Shown here: positions 26,469 to 37,971 of the stretch, one piece after another
How positions within the stretch are numbered: position 1 is the first letter of the stretch
Layout: each line of letters opens with the position of its first letter
Assembly: GCA_013397795.1 (NCBI GenBank)
Contig: VZTJ01005309.1
Location: forward strand, 1,258,138 to 1,322,137
Direction: 5' to 3'
Length of the DNA stretch: 64,000 nucleotides
From: Orthonyx spaldingii
Lineage: Eukaryota > Chordata > Aves > Passeriformes > Orthonychidae
Program-made: the position numbers and the translations under genes
The notes under the pieces: generated by a model
Database searches by the model: none
What the model was told of the DNA's origin: nothing
The model's input: only the letters and a program-made list of their open reading frames with translations

Positions 26469-26547
26469 TAAAGGAAATTAGCTATCTATTGTTGGTGGCA
26501 TTGATTTGGGAGTGCTGCAGTTCTCCATATTATGAGTCTCAGCACAT
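26469..26547 (+). repeat. Copy 2 of an unassigned dispersed repeat
   Basis: This is the partner of 23818-23896, in the same orientation and about 2.65 kb downstream. The left flank contains aatcatagaag, faintly like a CR1 terminus, but the following bases do not match any CR1 3' end I know. The divergence of about one quarter of positions suggests an old event. Confidence 0.7.
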
Positions 26548-27321
26548 ACAACTCTATTTCTCACTGTTTCTATCTCAACCAGCTGATAAGATGTAATAAT
26601 CGAAAATTAAATAATACAGTACATTTCTACTTGTGAAAGATATAAATAATTATTCTGTTTTGAACATTACAAAGTATTAGAAATGAAAATAATTTAGCCC
26701 CATGAGGATGCAGATTGTAATGATAATTTCTAGAATAACTTGTTTTTCTTGTAAGGAGTATAGATGCCTCAAGCAATGAAAGAAATAAACTTTATTGTTT
26801 TTTGGTTTTTTTCATGACAGATAAGTCTTTTTAACCAGAATTATAATTCAGTTATTGGCAGTGTAATGCCTGGGCCACCCAGTCAGAAACTCGTAGTTCC
26901 TTACAGAACAAATAAACCACATAAAGATCTGGTCATGTTAGGGAGATCTCCACTAACACTGGGATGTAGTGTCAAACAGCTCTTTCCAGCTGAGTGGGTT
27001 TGATTCAGGTGAATTTGTGCACAGTTTTCAATGAACACTTTAAAAGAGTCTTTGATAAATGTGTAATATTTTGATCTCAGTAGGGAAAGGATAGATGTAC
27101 TTAGGCCTAGGATGATAGTTATTTTTACTTGTGTAGTAGTATGGGGAAAATGTTTGGCAGTAGGAAAATTACTCAGTAACTATGCATACAGTGTAAAGTA
27201 GCATATATTCTTCCTATGAACTCTCTCTTTGCTATCACAATTAAATATCACAATCTCTTATCTTTTACAATGGATTTCAATACTTGTTTTATTGGTATTT
27301 ACTTCTGAGTTATTCCTCTGT

Positions 27322-27651
27322 TTAACCCTGCCCTGGCTTTGTACAGCTGATATAACAGTTAGTAAAGTGTGTGTCCACACAGGTCTGTGTAATGTGTCCT
27401 TCCTGTAACTTAACTTCCAACCAAAGTGGGGTCAACATGAGTATCAGCCACAGATTTCCAAAGACAGAAAATTTGGGTTCATCAGCCATAAAGGAGCCAT
27501 GATGTAGTTTACAGCTCCAAAAATTAAGGGACCAGAAGAGGGAATCAGTTTCAGAACATATATGTGAATTTTTAGATAGAGCCTTGGAAAATTTAGGCCT
27601 GTTGCTGTTGTTATGTTCATTACCTTTTAAAATACTTCTCAAAACAAACAT
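27322..27651 (-). other. Minus-strand open frame of uncertain status (109 codons)
   Basis: This 109-codon open frame is among the longer motif-free ones in the window and has a diverse composition with several Cys, Trp and His. I recognise no domain and cannot place it in a repeat. The start codon choice is uncertain. A piece of a decayed retroelement or a chance frame are both plausible, and nothing around it supports a gene. Confidence 0.15.
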
Positions 27652-27792
27652 GATGGAATGGCCATAGACATTAACGTTAATTAGTGATTAAAATTCTCCA
27701 GCAATTTACAGTGGAAGCACGATGACTCCATTGTTATCTTTGAGTAAAGTTTATAATTGTTATGGGATTTCTAGCTAGCTAAGCTATAAAAT

Positions 27793-28470
27793 GGTAAACA
27801 CAGAAGTGTTGCAGGTGCAGGTTACATGTCATATAAATATTGTTTACCTTCTGAGAAACAGCCAAGAGAAGAAGGGAAAAAATTAACCACATCAGAACCC
27901 TATGAGTTGAATGAAAAAAATGTTCCTACTCCTGAAGACATGCAGTTCATACAGTTCAGGCAACAAGAGGCAGTCCAATCTTTTTTAAGTCAGATGCCTC
28001 TATCAAGTATAGAAAGCCAGTAGTCAGTGTTTGGTCTCAAGTCTCCTTGAGCTTTATTTTGCAGAACTTTCTACTGTGAATGTGCACCCAATGCTGTGTG
28101 GTACTACCTTACTACTGCTACTTCTGACCTCCTTCACTGTCTGGGAAGAGAAGACCCACATGTCTGGAATAGCAACCTGGGCTCTTGGCACTATTCATTT
28201 CATGAAATATTGAACTCATGATCTTATGTCCTAATGTCTATTCTGGATGAACATGTACTTCTCTCTCCACATTATGCCACACAGAGTCAGAAGCCCAGAA
28301 GCCATTACTGACAGCTCATTGCGGAGGGCAGAGTCTCTCCTTATGACCACATACACTATCAGGTTCCAGGTCAGTCCCATGAACAGGAGCATTCTCCACT
28401 TAGGAATGCTTTAGACAAAGAAATAGTTCTGCAGCAGCATCCAGGAGCCAGTTCAGTGCCACTTTGCTAG
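27793..28470 (+). pseudogene. Protein-like reading frame with stops; possible unidentified pseudogene
   Basis: One frame stays protein-like for about 226 codons. The ATG at 27826 starts 65 open codons rich in Glu, Gln, Lys and Ser. The same frame continues past TAG 28021, TGA 28048, TGA 28219 and TGA 28309 to TAG 28468. The last block contains a Tyr-rich stretch (SPYDHIHYQV) and Gln/His-rich text. Another frame continues at about 28520-28640 with the segment VEYISVDADESEVLKQQF. Tyr-containing acidic motifs of this kind occur in cytoplasmic tails of receptors and adaptors, but I cannot name a parent. There are fewer stops than expected by chance, but this is not decisive. Confidence 0.25.
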
Positions 28471-28749
28471 AATTATGCTTTTTCTTGATACTTCTGATCT
28501 TCTGGCTCTTGACTTCTCCATGCCTGGCTACCCACAGTCTGGCTCAAAAAGGGAGAGTGGAAAACACATTCACCCTGAGTTAGAAAGTGGAGTATATTAG
28601 TGTTGACGCAGATGAATCGGAGGTACTTAAACAGCAATTTAGATAGGCCAATCTGGTTTGTTAAATGAGCATGGAATGATGACTTCTCTCCTACACCTGG
28701 AAATGCATCTACCTGAACAGGATTACAGCAAGTAGGTGCTGCCCACACT

Positions 28750-31700
28750 CTCTCCCACTGTTGTCAATGATAAGGAATTCTTAGTCCTGAGCGGATGGTC
28801 TAATAACTTGATGAATTGCTGAATTAATATTTATCTGAATATTTAACTGCTTTTTTAACTTCACCAGCATTTTATATTATGTCCTATATTAGAGACAGAA
28901 TAAACATATTGGCATGTTAAGATTAGACTAGAAGAAAAAAGATTTGTTTATAGAAATATATCAGGAATTTATAGTAGCTGTAAGATACAATGAATGCTTG
29001 TAGTGATAGGACTCTGAAAAAAACCTTAATATGAAGGAAATCAGAAAACACAATAGATAGAGAAATTTTGATGCATAGATAGATTTTGCATCTTTTTTTT
29101 TAGTTATTTGTAGATATGAAACAACTTTTGTGTAATGGAAGACACATAATAAATTCTGTAAATGTCACATAGACTTTTATGTATATTACTCCATTTTAAG
29201 GCTTTCTAGATAAATATTGCACAAGTTTTTTGTTTTTATTTCCTTAGACAGTTGCCAGGATAACATAATAGGGAATCAAACATATGATTCCATGAGTGCC
29301 AGACAAAGCCATTGATAGCTAAAACCTATCCAGCTTCTGTGACATTCTTAAATTTTCAGCAATTAATATTAGCATTACACTTTCATCATTTTTTCTAAAA
29401 AAGACCAGCAAATATCAGTTTTGGCCTAGGCATTAATATCTATTATTGCTATAATTTCAAGCCATTTTTTTCTAGAAATCTGAAAATTGTATCTCCTCAG
29501 TGTATGTCTGATGGTTACAACTGAAAGAAAAATCTGGATGAACTGACAACTCAGTGAGTGCACTTGGGTATTGTAGGGAATCTTCACACCTATTGAAAGG
29601 GATTGTTTACAAATCCATTTATTATACTATTTCCTGTGATTATCTTGAAAAGATAAACACATGAACAACCTTGCCTTTAAATTAATTGGGATTTTTTGTT
29701 TGCAAATTGTACTAAATTTCTTCCCTTTGAGCCTGTATGAAAACTCCAAAAAATGAGAAAAATATACAGAAAAGTCCCTTGTAACACACAGGTTAAATTA
29801 TTTAGTACAAAGCTGTGAGTAAAGGTGCTCACTACTAATGGTGAAAATTATCATAGAAGAATTATAGATTGGTGTAAAATAGAACAGAGGCACCTGACAG
29901 AAATAACTGGACACTACTGAGTGAGAAAAGTCATTCTACTACATTTTTTCTCATAGGCTAGTCTGATAGTTACAGTAAATATTTTTCATATTTGTCAAGC
30001 TAAAATTCTGTGTAATTTATTTTTAGAGTGTTCATGGTTTATTTAGAATTAAGACCTATAATTTCCAGCAGCTATCATTCTTAGTATAAGGACGCCCATG
30101 CTTTTGCCCAAGTGGCAGTCTCATTAACAAATGCTCTGTTAATTTGCATATCAGCATAAATATACTATAAATTGTCTTTTGCTGTAGTCTAGATAACATT
30201 TTTAAGTCTATTGCTATCTTGGGTGGAGGAGAAAATTCTTAAAGAACTATCAGTTGGGACCTGTAACCATGGTAACTAGAAAGCCAACTTGCTATAATTT
30301 GTTGTAATTTAAAAGATCTAACACTGATTTACTTTTTACTTCACAAAACATAATGGAATCTCCAATAACGAATCCATACAAAAAGTGTTGTGCTTCTATG
30401 TATGGTTGAAATTCACTAGAAACATATTTTGGGAAAATAATCTGCAATTTACATAGGTCTTTGTTTTCAGTTGCAAGTCAAAAGATTGTATCATGTTGAT
30501 ACTACCTATGAATCACAGTTATAGTATATAGGTATTTGTCCTTCCTTATGATTATCTATGAAATATTTGTGTAGAGCAATTGTAATAATGCTCTAATGAC
30601 AGTTCTGAGTGTATGTGCTTTATTTTCTCCTTCCACCATTGACAGTGTCGTATTCTTCTGTTTTGTCGCTGTATTTCCACTTTGGGTATTTGTTTTGCAC
30701 CAGTACCTGAAATCTACATCCAAGGCAGCTAGAAAAGGTAAAAACTAAATCTAACACTCATGTAGCCCTACCTCCCTAAGCACCATTCGAGGAGCTAAAT
30801 GGGAGGGAGAGAGTCCTGCAAATCAAGTCTCTTTTGGAAGCCAGGAAAGAAAGGAAACAGAAATGTTAAGTCAACTCTTCCCAGGCTGGAAGAATAAATT
30901 GATCCTTTTAATTACATTTTAGATTTGGGGATCTTTGAAGTCAAGGATTAGCAACCTTCCTACTTTGGTATTAAATTAAAATAGCTAATTAGCCCCTAAG
31001 AGGGAAAAGAAGTCCCACAAAGTTGAGCTTTTGGCTTTGTTTTATGTTTCCATGACCTCTGAGGATTATTAAGGTTTTGTTTTGGAAGGAAAGGACCGTT
31101 TTGTGGGAAACTGTAACTCAAGGGGATTCCTGCATGAGCTGATTAGGACCTGTGGTGTCTTTGTACAGAGATTGTTCAAGTGCATATTTCTAAGAATTAA
31201 GGCCCAGATATTGAAAGAAACTTACTTCTGTCAAATGCTTTGGCTCTCAGTGCTTTCTGAAGAAAACATGTATTGTCCATATACCTTTCAGTTATAGTAA
31301 TTGCCTTGTTCAAGTAAAGACATTTTTATACTTTGATCATAATTCCAAGGCAAGGATGACATTTACTGTTAATTCTTGAGGGAAAGACAAATTACAGTCT
31401 CTTCTTATACTATCCCTTTCCTTGACATTCTTTGCAAGATCTCTCTTCTACTTCAGTTGTGAAACAATAGCCTGTTTTGATATCTAAAGTTCACAGGTGG
31501 GCTTAAACAACATCTACACATCCCACAATTTGAATATCTGCAAATTTAGCAGAAAAAGCTTTTAAATATGTTGAGTTAAAAAGAGGGTGAACTTCATATC
31601 ACTATTTGTTACGCCTGCACAAGTAATTGATGGTAGTTTCAGAAGCTGCCATTAACTTAGAATATCACAAATGAAATGGAGTTTGAAATATGAATCAAAA

Positions 31701-33127
31701 TTTGAATATTGAAATAGATAATAGTTTCTATGTTGAAGCCTATCCATTTGAAGAATCACCCAAAAGGCAAACTGTCTTTTTCTGGAATTTATGTGCTTTG
31801 AAGCATCTTTCTTTCTATCAGGAGTGAATATATGACATAAACTCATGAAGATCAGTTTCTGTAAAATGCATCTAGATTTTATGGAAGAGTCATAATGGAA
31901 GAAAACAAAGTGATGTGATTAGTGCAAATCAATCAGCCTGAAGCAAGAAGAGCTAAGAATATCTTCTAGCAATATTTCTAGTCTTCAAAATTTAGGACTT
32001 TCTCCAAAAGTTTCATTTGGGATCTCCTTACAAATGATTTTTGAAGTGTAGCTCAATCTCATATATGGCATTTTGTCAATAAATATCTTTGAAAATCAGT
32101 ATGTTTGTGAGAGAAAATGCCACCAGGCTTTCTCCTGCAGGTGTATATCTACCATTCTACTAAGTAGTAATTCTTCTTGGAGTTCCACTTGGAGTTTCTG
32201 TTTTATTATATTACTTCTAGGGAAAAGGCTTTCTTCTATGGGAATTATAGTATTGAGACAGCTCAAAATATTGAATTGGTTTAAAAATAACATTCCCTTA
32301 ATAAAGAGAGACCTGAGTCAAAGAGTAGTATATCATTGTGTAATTAAAAGGTACATAAAATATTCATATGCTCAAGAGATAAGACTTCAGAAGTTCAAAT
32401 TTAACTTTTGAATCTCTGATTTTTGATGAAGGAAAATTAATTTTGCATGAATGTAGTCTCTTACTTGAACCTCAAAAAGGAAGAAAAATAATTGTCTTTC
32501 TTACAATAATAGCTAGAGTTCCAGGTTTGGGGTGTTTTGGGGGTTTTGGGGGCTAGGTCTTCTGTTACTGTTTGTTTGTTTACTTATTTTATTTTAACCA
32601 ACTTATTCTACTTTTATGCTATTCTTATTTCCTCTCTGCATAGCTAAATTGTTCTAATTTAAAGTCAAATCACTCTTCTCTCTTATGATACAACCTCTTT
32701 GTCTCATATAAGCTTTCTTTGGAAGAAAGCCTTTACATTACTGAGTGTGGTGGATCTGGTTTCATGCAAACATAATTTGAAACAGCAACAACCAGAAGCT
32801 TCATAAACTGCTGAAAACAGTGATTTTTCTACAACTAAACAGGGAAAACATATTTCCTATAAATAGTGCTCAACATATTTTTTTCTGCTGGTCTTATCTA
32901 GAATGTGACTTGGTCCTGACAGTATTGCATCTGAAACAAAATACAATTGGAGAATCTTCTATACAAGGTGTTACCATAATTAGTTTAATGAATGATAACT
33001 AATTTAATGTTCTGTCAACCAATTATCACTTTTTCTCAAAGTCTGCAGGAGTATATTCTGTTTGAAAAGCTAATTGTGTCTCCACAGGGTGCTGTCTTTG
33101 CTCCTGTGTATTTGAACCAAACCATTA
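28750..33127. other. Unassigned AT-rich non-coding stretch
   Basis: No gene and no confident transposon was found. A G-run cluster at 32529-32552 is listed separately. Open frames here are short and motif-free, including a 112-codon one at 32073-32411 that I regard as chance. Confidence 0.55.
32529..32552 (+). repeat. G-run cluster, imperfect quadruplex motif
   Basis: Three G runs of four or five bases are separated by T-rich spacers. There are only three long runs (plus a GG at 32524-32525), so the standard four-run quadruplex rule with three or more tetrads is not met. Confidence 0.5.
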
Positions 33128-33200
33128 TTCTCTCTCCCTTCATTATCCCTTCCTTCTTTCTTCGCTCCCTTCTTGTTTCCCTCCTTCCCTCTATCCCTCC
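33128..33200. repeat. Polypyrimidine tract
   Basis: About 70 bases are almost entirely C and T on the plus strand, with repeated CTTC and CCCT units. It is low-complexity sequence of the kind that can be polymorphic or form triplex structures. The open frame across it is an artefact. Confidence 0.8.
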
Positions 33201-33744
33201 TAGTTTTCAGGTGCCAATACCCATGAAAAATCTATGATATAGATAGTATGAAAGGAAGGTTTTATGGCAACACTGTTTTTCATAGTTGTGGACAATGTAT
33301 GTGGGAAAGGAAAAGCCAGACAGTATGGAGGCATGTGAACTTGACAAGAAGAGAAGTGTTGTCAGGAGAAATATAGGTTCCAGAGGACACAGGAAGAAGA
33401 CATGAAGCCAAAGGTAAAAAAAACAACCAACCCAAAACCAAAAAACAATCGACAACAGGAGTGATTGGATGTGCATCAAGTCTACAGATGCCTCTGCATT
33501 GGGGAGAATAGTTGATGGAGGAAAGGTCTGCCATACAGGAGGACCTCAACAAAGTAGAGGAATGGATTATTCTCTGAATCTCACTGAAGCTCAACAAAAA
33601 TAAATGCAAATACTTGCTTCTGAGATAGAATAACACATAAGGCAGCATTGTCTCAGGACTGATTGGATAGGAGCAGCTCTGAAGAAAAGGAGCTGGAGGT
33701 TCTGGTGAACCAAACTGAATATGGTTTAGGAGTGTGACTTTGTA

Positions 33745-33957
33745 GTGATGAAAACTAACACATTAGTAGTCGCATCCAATAACAGTCTTTATTGGCAAGA
33801 GTGGAGCCCGCTGGTCAAGGAACGTGATTATTCTTTCAACAAAAGACTGATAGAATTACATCTTGAGTCCTGGTTCATGTTTTGGGACTCTCAGTACAGT
33901 AGAAACATTGACAAACTTGAGAGAGTCCAAGGGAGGATCACTGCGGCTATCAGGTAA
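33745..33957 (+). pseudogene. CR1 reverse-transcriptase C-terminal remnant (70 codons)
   Basis: The open frame inside the sense CR1 ends with a recognisable degraded 'FWDSQYSRNIDKLERVQ' string, which corresponds to the conserved FWAPQY...LERVQRR region of the CR1 ORF2 protein. The upstream part has drifted. It is non-functional, being a small part of a much longer protein bounded by stops. Confidence 0.75.
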
Positions 33958-34337
33958 CTGCAGCACAGGACACACAGAAAAAGCTGAAGGAGCTGTGCCA
34001 GTTTAGCCTGAAGAGAAGAAGAGATGGGGATGGGGAATATAACTCCACTCTTCTATTCTCCAATGCAGATTGTAGACAGAAACAGACTCTTTATCACTGC
34101 AGAAAAATAACAGTTGCAGGTTGCATTAATAGAATTGTGGTGAGTTATGAGAAAAATGTGTCTTACTGAAAGTGGTTTGACAGTGGAGAAAATGTTCAGA
34201 GAAGCTGCAGAATCTTCACCCTTAGAGATTTCCAAAATTCATCTGAAGACCCTGCTCTGTGCAACTTATGTAGCTTTGAAGCGAATTTGGACTAGAGGAC
34301 TTTCAGTTATCTCTTGCAAATTCCTGTATTTCTGTCT

Positions 34338-34353
34338 AAAAAAAAAAAAAAAA
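34338..34353 (+). repeat. A16 run
   Basis: Sixteen consecutive A lie at the 3' border of the sense CR1 remnant, followed by A/G-rich text and then a T run. They may be the element's tail or an independent expansion. Confidence 0.85.
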
Positions 34354-35146
34354 GGAAAACAAAAAAGTTTTTTTGTTTCTTTTTATCAATCATGATTTAA
34401 GATGTAACACCATACATATAAAATTTTGTATCTCTGTCAAGTCAGGGGGTAAGACTTTAGTCTGTGTGCCTTTGCATATGCTAAAAAACAGTAATTGGAA
34501 AACCTGCTTTGTTTTAGAAAGCTGCTTTAGAAAAGCTGAAACTATTTTGTGTTTCTGTGATAGTGTGTTTTAGTACTTCTTGCCTGAAGTATTTAGCTAT
34601 TGAAATTTTTGCTTTGGCAAGGGCACAATGGCTATGCATAATAAATATTTTGCTGTCCTGCTACTTGGCTGCAGTTGCCAATCTGATATTCCAACACTGC
34701 ACAGGTGGCACTGTGCTTCAGAGAGGTATATCATGGACATCTCAATTTTTTGATGTACAAGAAATTTTCTTTAAAAAGTATTAACTTACATCTTGACTTT
34801 ATAACATACCACACAAACATGTTTATAGGAGTGAACTTTCACCAAGTAAATAAATGAATGTGCATCTGATTCTCAGGTTCCAGTAGGATACACACATCAC
34901 TGACTCTGACAGCCAGGCAAACCGATATCAGTGAGTTTGTTCATACTTTGGACTATCTGCAGTAAAATTATGACTTTAATTAAAGCAAACTATTTAAGAA
35001 TTTTGTTTATTTTCTTTTAATATGTGCTAAATTGCTGCTCATTTAGTACTGTGCAAAGACTTCTGTTTCACTCACATTCTCAGTATGTACCATATTTGTT
35101 CTCTTTACTGAACCAAGCCATTACGTCATTGGAGCAGGAGGTCATG
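34354..35146. other. Unassigned stretch between two CR1 fragments
   Basis: About 0.8 kb of AT-rich sequence separates a sense CR1 on the left and an antisense CR1 on the right. No gene or repeat was recognised in it. Confidence 0.55.
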
Positions 35147-35415
35147 CATAGAATCATAGAATTTTTGTGGTTAGAAGGGACCTGAAAGATCATCTGATTT
35201 CAGCCACCCTGCCCTGGGTAGGGACACCTTTCACTAGACGAGGTTTGCTTTTAGTTTCATCTATCCTGGCCTTGAACACCTGCAGAGATGGGACATCCAC
35301 AATTTCTCTAGGCAGCCTGTTCCAGTGCCTCACCACCCTCACAGGACAAAAGTTCTTCTTAATACCTAAGATTTTCCCTAGTCTTTGGTAGTCTGTTGTC
35401 CTAAATGATGCCATT
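35147..35415 (-). mobile_element. CR1 LINE 3' end, antisense
   Basis: It starts with the terminal octamer pair catagaatcatagaat, then gttagaagggacctgaaaga, ccttgaacacctgcagagat and ctgttccagtgcctcaccac. All are hallmarks of the reverse complement of an avian CR1 3' end. About 270 bases remain. The minus-strand frame at 35190-35414 preserves VRVVRHWNRLPREIVD and VFKAR (residues about 25-50), the extreme C-terminus of CR1 ORF2. The copy is 5'-truncated and inert, and less diverged than the 33.5 kb copy. Confidence 0.93.
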
Positions 35416-37919
35416 CAAATAGAAGCTATTAAGGTTTTATTGTTCCTGGTCTAGGAGACCCATGGCGTTCTCTTGATATCATATACTCTAAGCCATTTAA
35501 TGATGCAGCAACTTCATACCCTCAATTAGAATTCTACTTGAATATAGAGAGATTCTCTGAATTGTTATATCCTCAAATCACATCTGTGTTACGTAAATGA
35601 AGTGTAAAAATGGCTTACAGCTCCTGCAAGATGCGCTGCTCTACAAAGAACTGCTCATAAAATTACCGGATAAAGTGAACGGATTAAGAACATTCATGCT
35701 GTTACTTTCAGTGGATTAAATATCCATGCTTTTTATTTCAAGTTAATCAGTCCTTTGTACTGCAGGATCGAAGAAAAAAGCTGAACCCTGTCCAGTAAGA
35801 CTCAGCAGCAAGAATCATCATAAAAGCCTTCATTGCCATGAAGGAACTGCTGAACTTTTAGAGATGCCAAATTGCACTTCCTAAGTATGTACTATGTCAG
35901 TTCTTTTTAAACTTTGAACACAGAGGTTTATTAAATGATATATTCAAAAAGTTTAGAGTTGAAAAAGTTTCTCAAATATTCTAAGCTATGTTATTCATTC
36001 TGTCTAAATTGTAGCATGAACTCTGTATAATAAACCTTAAAATACTCCCACATGTGATACTAATTTTTGCTGAAGGAGACTGCATGACATAATGTGTTGG
36101 GTTTTTTTTTTTTCAAATCGTATGTCTTAATAAAAAGATTTTGCCTTTGACTTATTGAATGCACAAAAACCCTATACTGCTTTGTAATTTACCCTAGACC
36201 ATTTAAACACATAAGGCACAGTTTTATAAAGATAGAACACACACACATGTGAACCCATAATAGAAACCATTGTGTGACATGAACATGGACATTCTATATG
36301 AAGTGCCTCTTATAACTCTTATGTCTTATACAATTATAAATTTTCAGTTGTAATCTGTATTGGTGAACTATAGGCAGTCTTTTGAAAAACAGATACCTGC
36401 TAGTTCTTCCTAGAAGAAGTATAACACTGATAGTACCCTTTTTAAGAAAGCATGATAAACATAAATAATTTTGTCTAATAAAGGCTCACCAATGTGCCAT
36501 GTCAATATCAAAACATAAGAATTTTAAACAGATGGTTAATAGATGATTCTATTCTAAACAAATATCATGTGTCTAATACCAGTGGTATTAAAGTTTGCCA
36601 GAACTTTTCAGGGTATTGCTTATTTTATCAGACTAATTTTTTAAAAAGGGATGGGTCTTTTATGAGTTTCAAGCCAACATCTTTTTTCGGCAGCTGACGT
36701 AGTATGGAATTACTGTGAGAGTTGACATCATTTCTGCCTCACCAATGTACCATATTCCCCTTCTCACTCCATTCTTCTAGAAGTAGTTTCCCCTGTCAAA
36801 TAAATTTAAGGCTAAATCCCTGTTTGGGCACCCAAGCATTTCATGTTTCTGCTGTCAGACTGTACCTTAAGCCATAGTATGAAAGAGAGCAAGAAATTCT
36901 ACAGCTGTTTCTCCTCATCATACATAAGTAGTTATTTAAAATTACCTTAAGCAAAGTTTTGAGGAAATTCAAACATCCCAAAACTCTCATTCAGCTATTA
37001 CTAGCTGCTTTTCCCAGGTGGCTCTTTTCTGTTTGCTCCCTAAAGTGAAATATTGCTTGTCAAAATGACCACTTACCATCACTGTTTGTGTAGAGCTTAA
37101 CCAAAGTATTTTACAGTTTCTAACATATTATATTTTATTTAGAATATTTCCTTAGCTTGATAAATAACCTAGGCTGCAAAAATAATTTTTTAAAAGTCTA
37201 TGATTCTGAACTGTTTTATGTATAATCCAAAGAAAGCTGTGCACAGGTCCATAATTTAAAAGTTATTTTTCATTGCAAATTTCTGTCAGTCAAAGTAAGG
37301 GCTACTGTAATTTCATAGTAATGGCATAAATTCTAGCTAGGTAAGAAGTAGTCTGATAAGAAACTCCATACACACTTCAGACATTTGCTGTACGAGGCAC
37401 TGCATGAGACTACTGGATTGAGGTCACACTCAACAGAGTTGAGAATTCTCTAAGTTCTCAATTCAGACTGGATATTAATTTCCTCATGGAACACAACTAG
37501 CCAGTACTAATATGAGGCAATGATTATCAGCGTTTTAACCCCAGTTTACCCTCAACAAATTTCTTCATGGAAGTGTGAACAGCTGCCATGGTAGGTAGGA
37601 GGAGAACACATTCTTCTGACTTACAAATCAGTGTGCTTCCCCTAGGCTACAAGGAATTTATTTCTTGGAAACATGTAGCTGAAGAATACTAATTTTGACC
37701 TGAGTAGCCAGACAGTAGGCAGTGGATTTTGACTGAAGACCTGATGCTTCAAATTGTGAAAGCCTTGATGTATGTTTTCCTTGTAATCTTTAAGCTCTTG
37801 TGCTGCATTAAGCACAGTTAAGCTCTTGAGATTTTTGTCTTCCTCTGTGTTTGATGTAGTATTCTGCAAAACATTTCCATTTTGGATAGGAAATAAGGAT
37901 CAAATGTTAATTTTTTTCA
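35416..37919. other. Unassigned AT-rich non-coding stretch
   Basis: No gene or transposon signature was recognised. Open frames are short and motif-free. Confidence 0.55.
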
Positions 37920-37971
37920 TTTTATTTTATTTTATTTTATTTTATTTTATTTTATTTTATTTTATTTTATT
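37920..37971. repeat. (TTTTA)10 microsatellite
   Basis: About ten uninterrupted TTTTA pentamers follow a T run. Such long, perfect pentamers are often length-polymorphic. The phenylalanine/leucine/tyrosine repeat of the frame across it is an artefact. Confidence 0.95.

Larger units (their letters stand above)
33520..34353 (+). mobile_element. CR1 LINE, decayed, sense orientation, ending in an A-run
   Basis: The plus strand carries CR1 ORF2 C-terminal text in order: a palm-to-thumb segment (about 33520-33640), a ctctgaagaaaaggagctgg stretch near 33680, and 'atgttttgggactctcagtaca' near 33877 leading to a remnant of the LERVQ motif. Then come agcctgaagagaagaag near 34005, a cccttagagatttccaaaa segment near 34218, and ttggactagagga near 34287. 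It ends in a 16-base A run at 34338-34353. The coding frame is heavily broken. The A-run is unusual for CR1, which normally ends in octamer repeats, so it may be a secondary expansion. Left boundary approximate. Confidence 0.8.

Noticed and set aside
32073..32411. 112-codon plus-strand frame
   Set aside because: There is no motif and a minus-strand frame of 65 codons overlaps it. In AT-rich sequence a few such frames are expected by chance.
32524..32552. G-quadruplex site
   Set aside because: Only three long G runs are present, so the canonical four-run requirement is not met. It is kept as a simple G-run cluster.
33207..33648. Two minus-strand frames of 90 and 122 codons
   Set aside because: They overlap in different phases and partly cover the antisense of the sense CR1 and a pyrimidine tract, with hydrophobic content due to T-rich reverse text.
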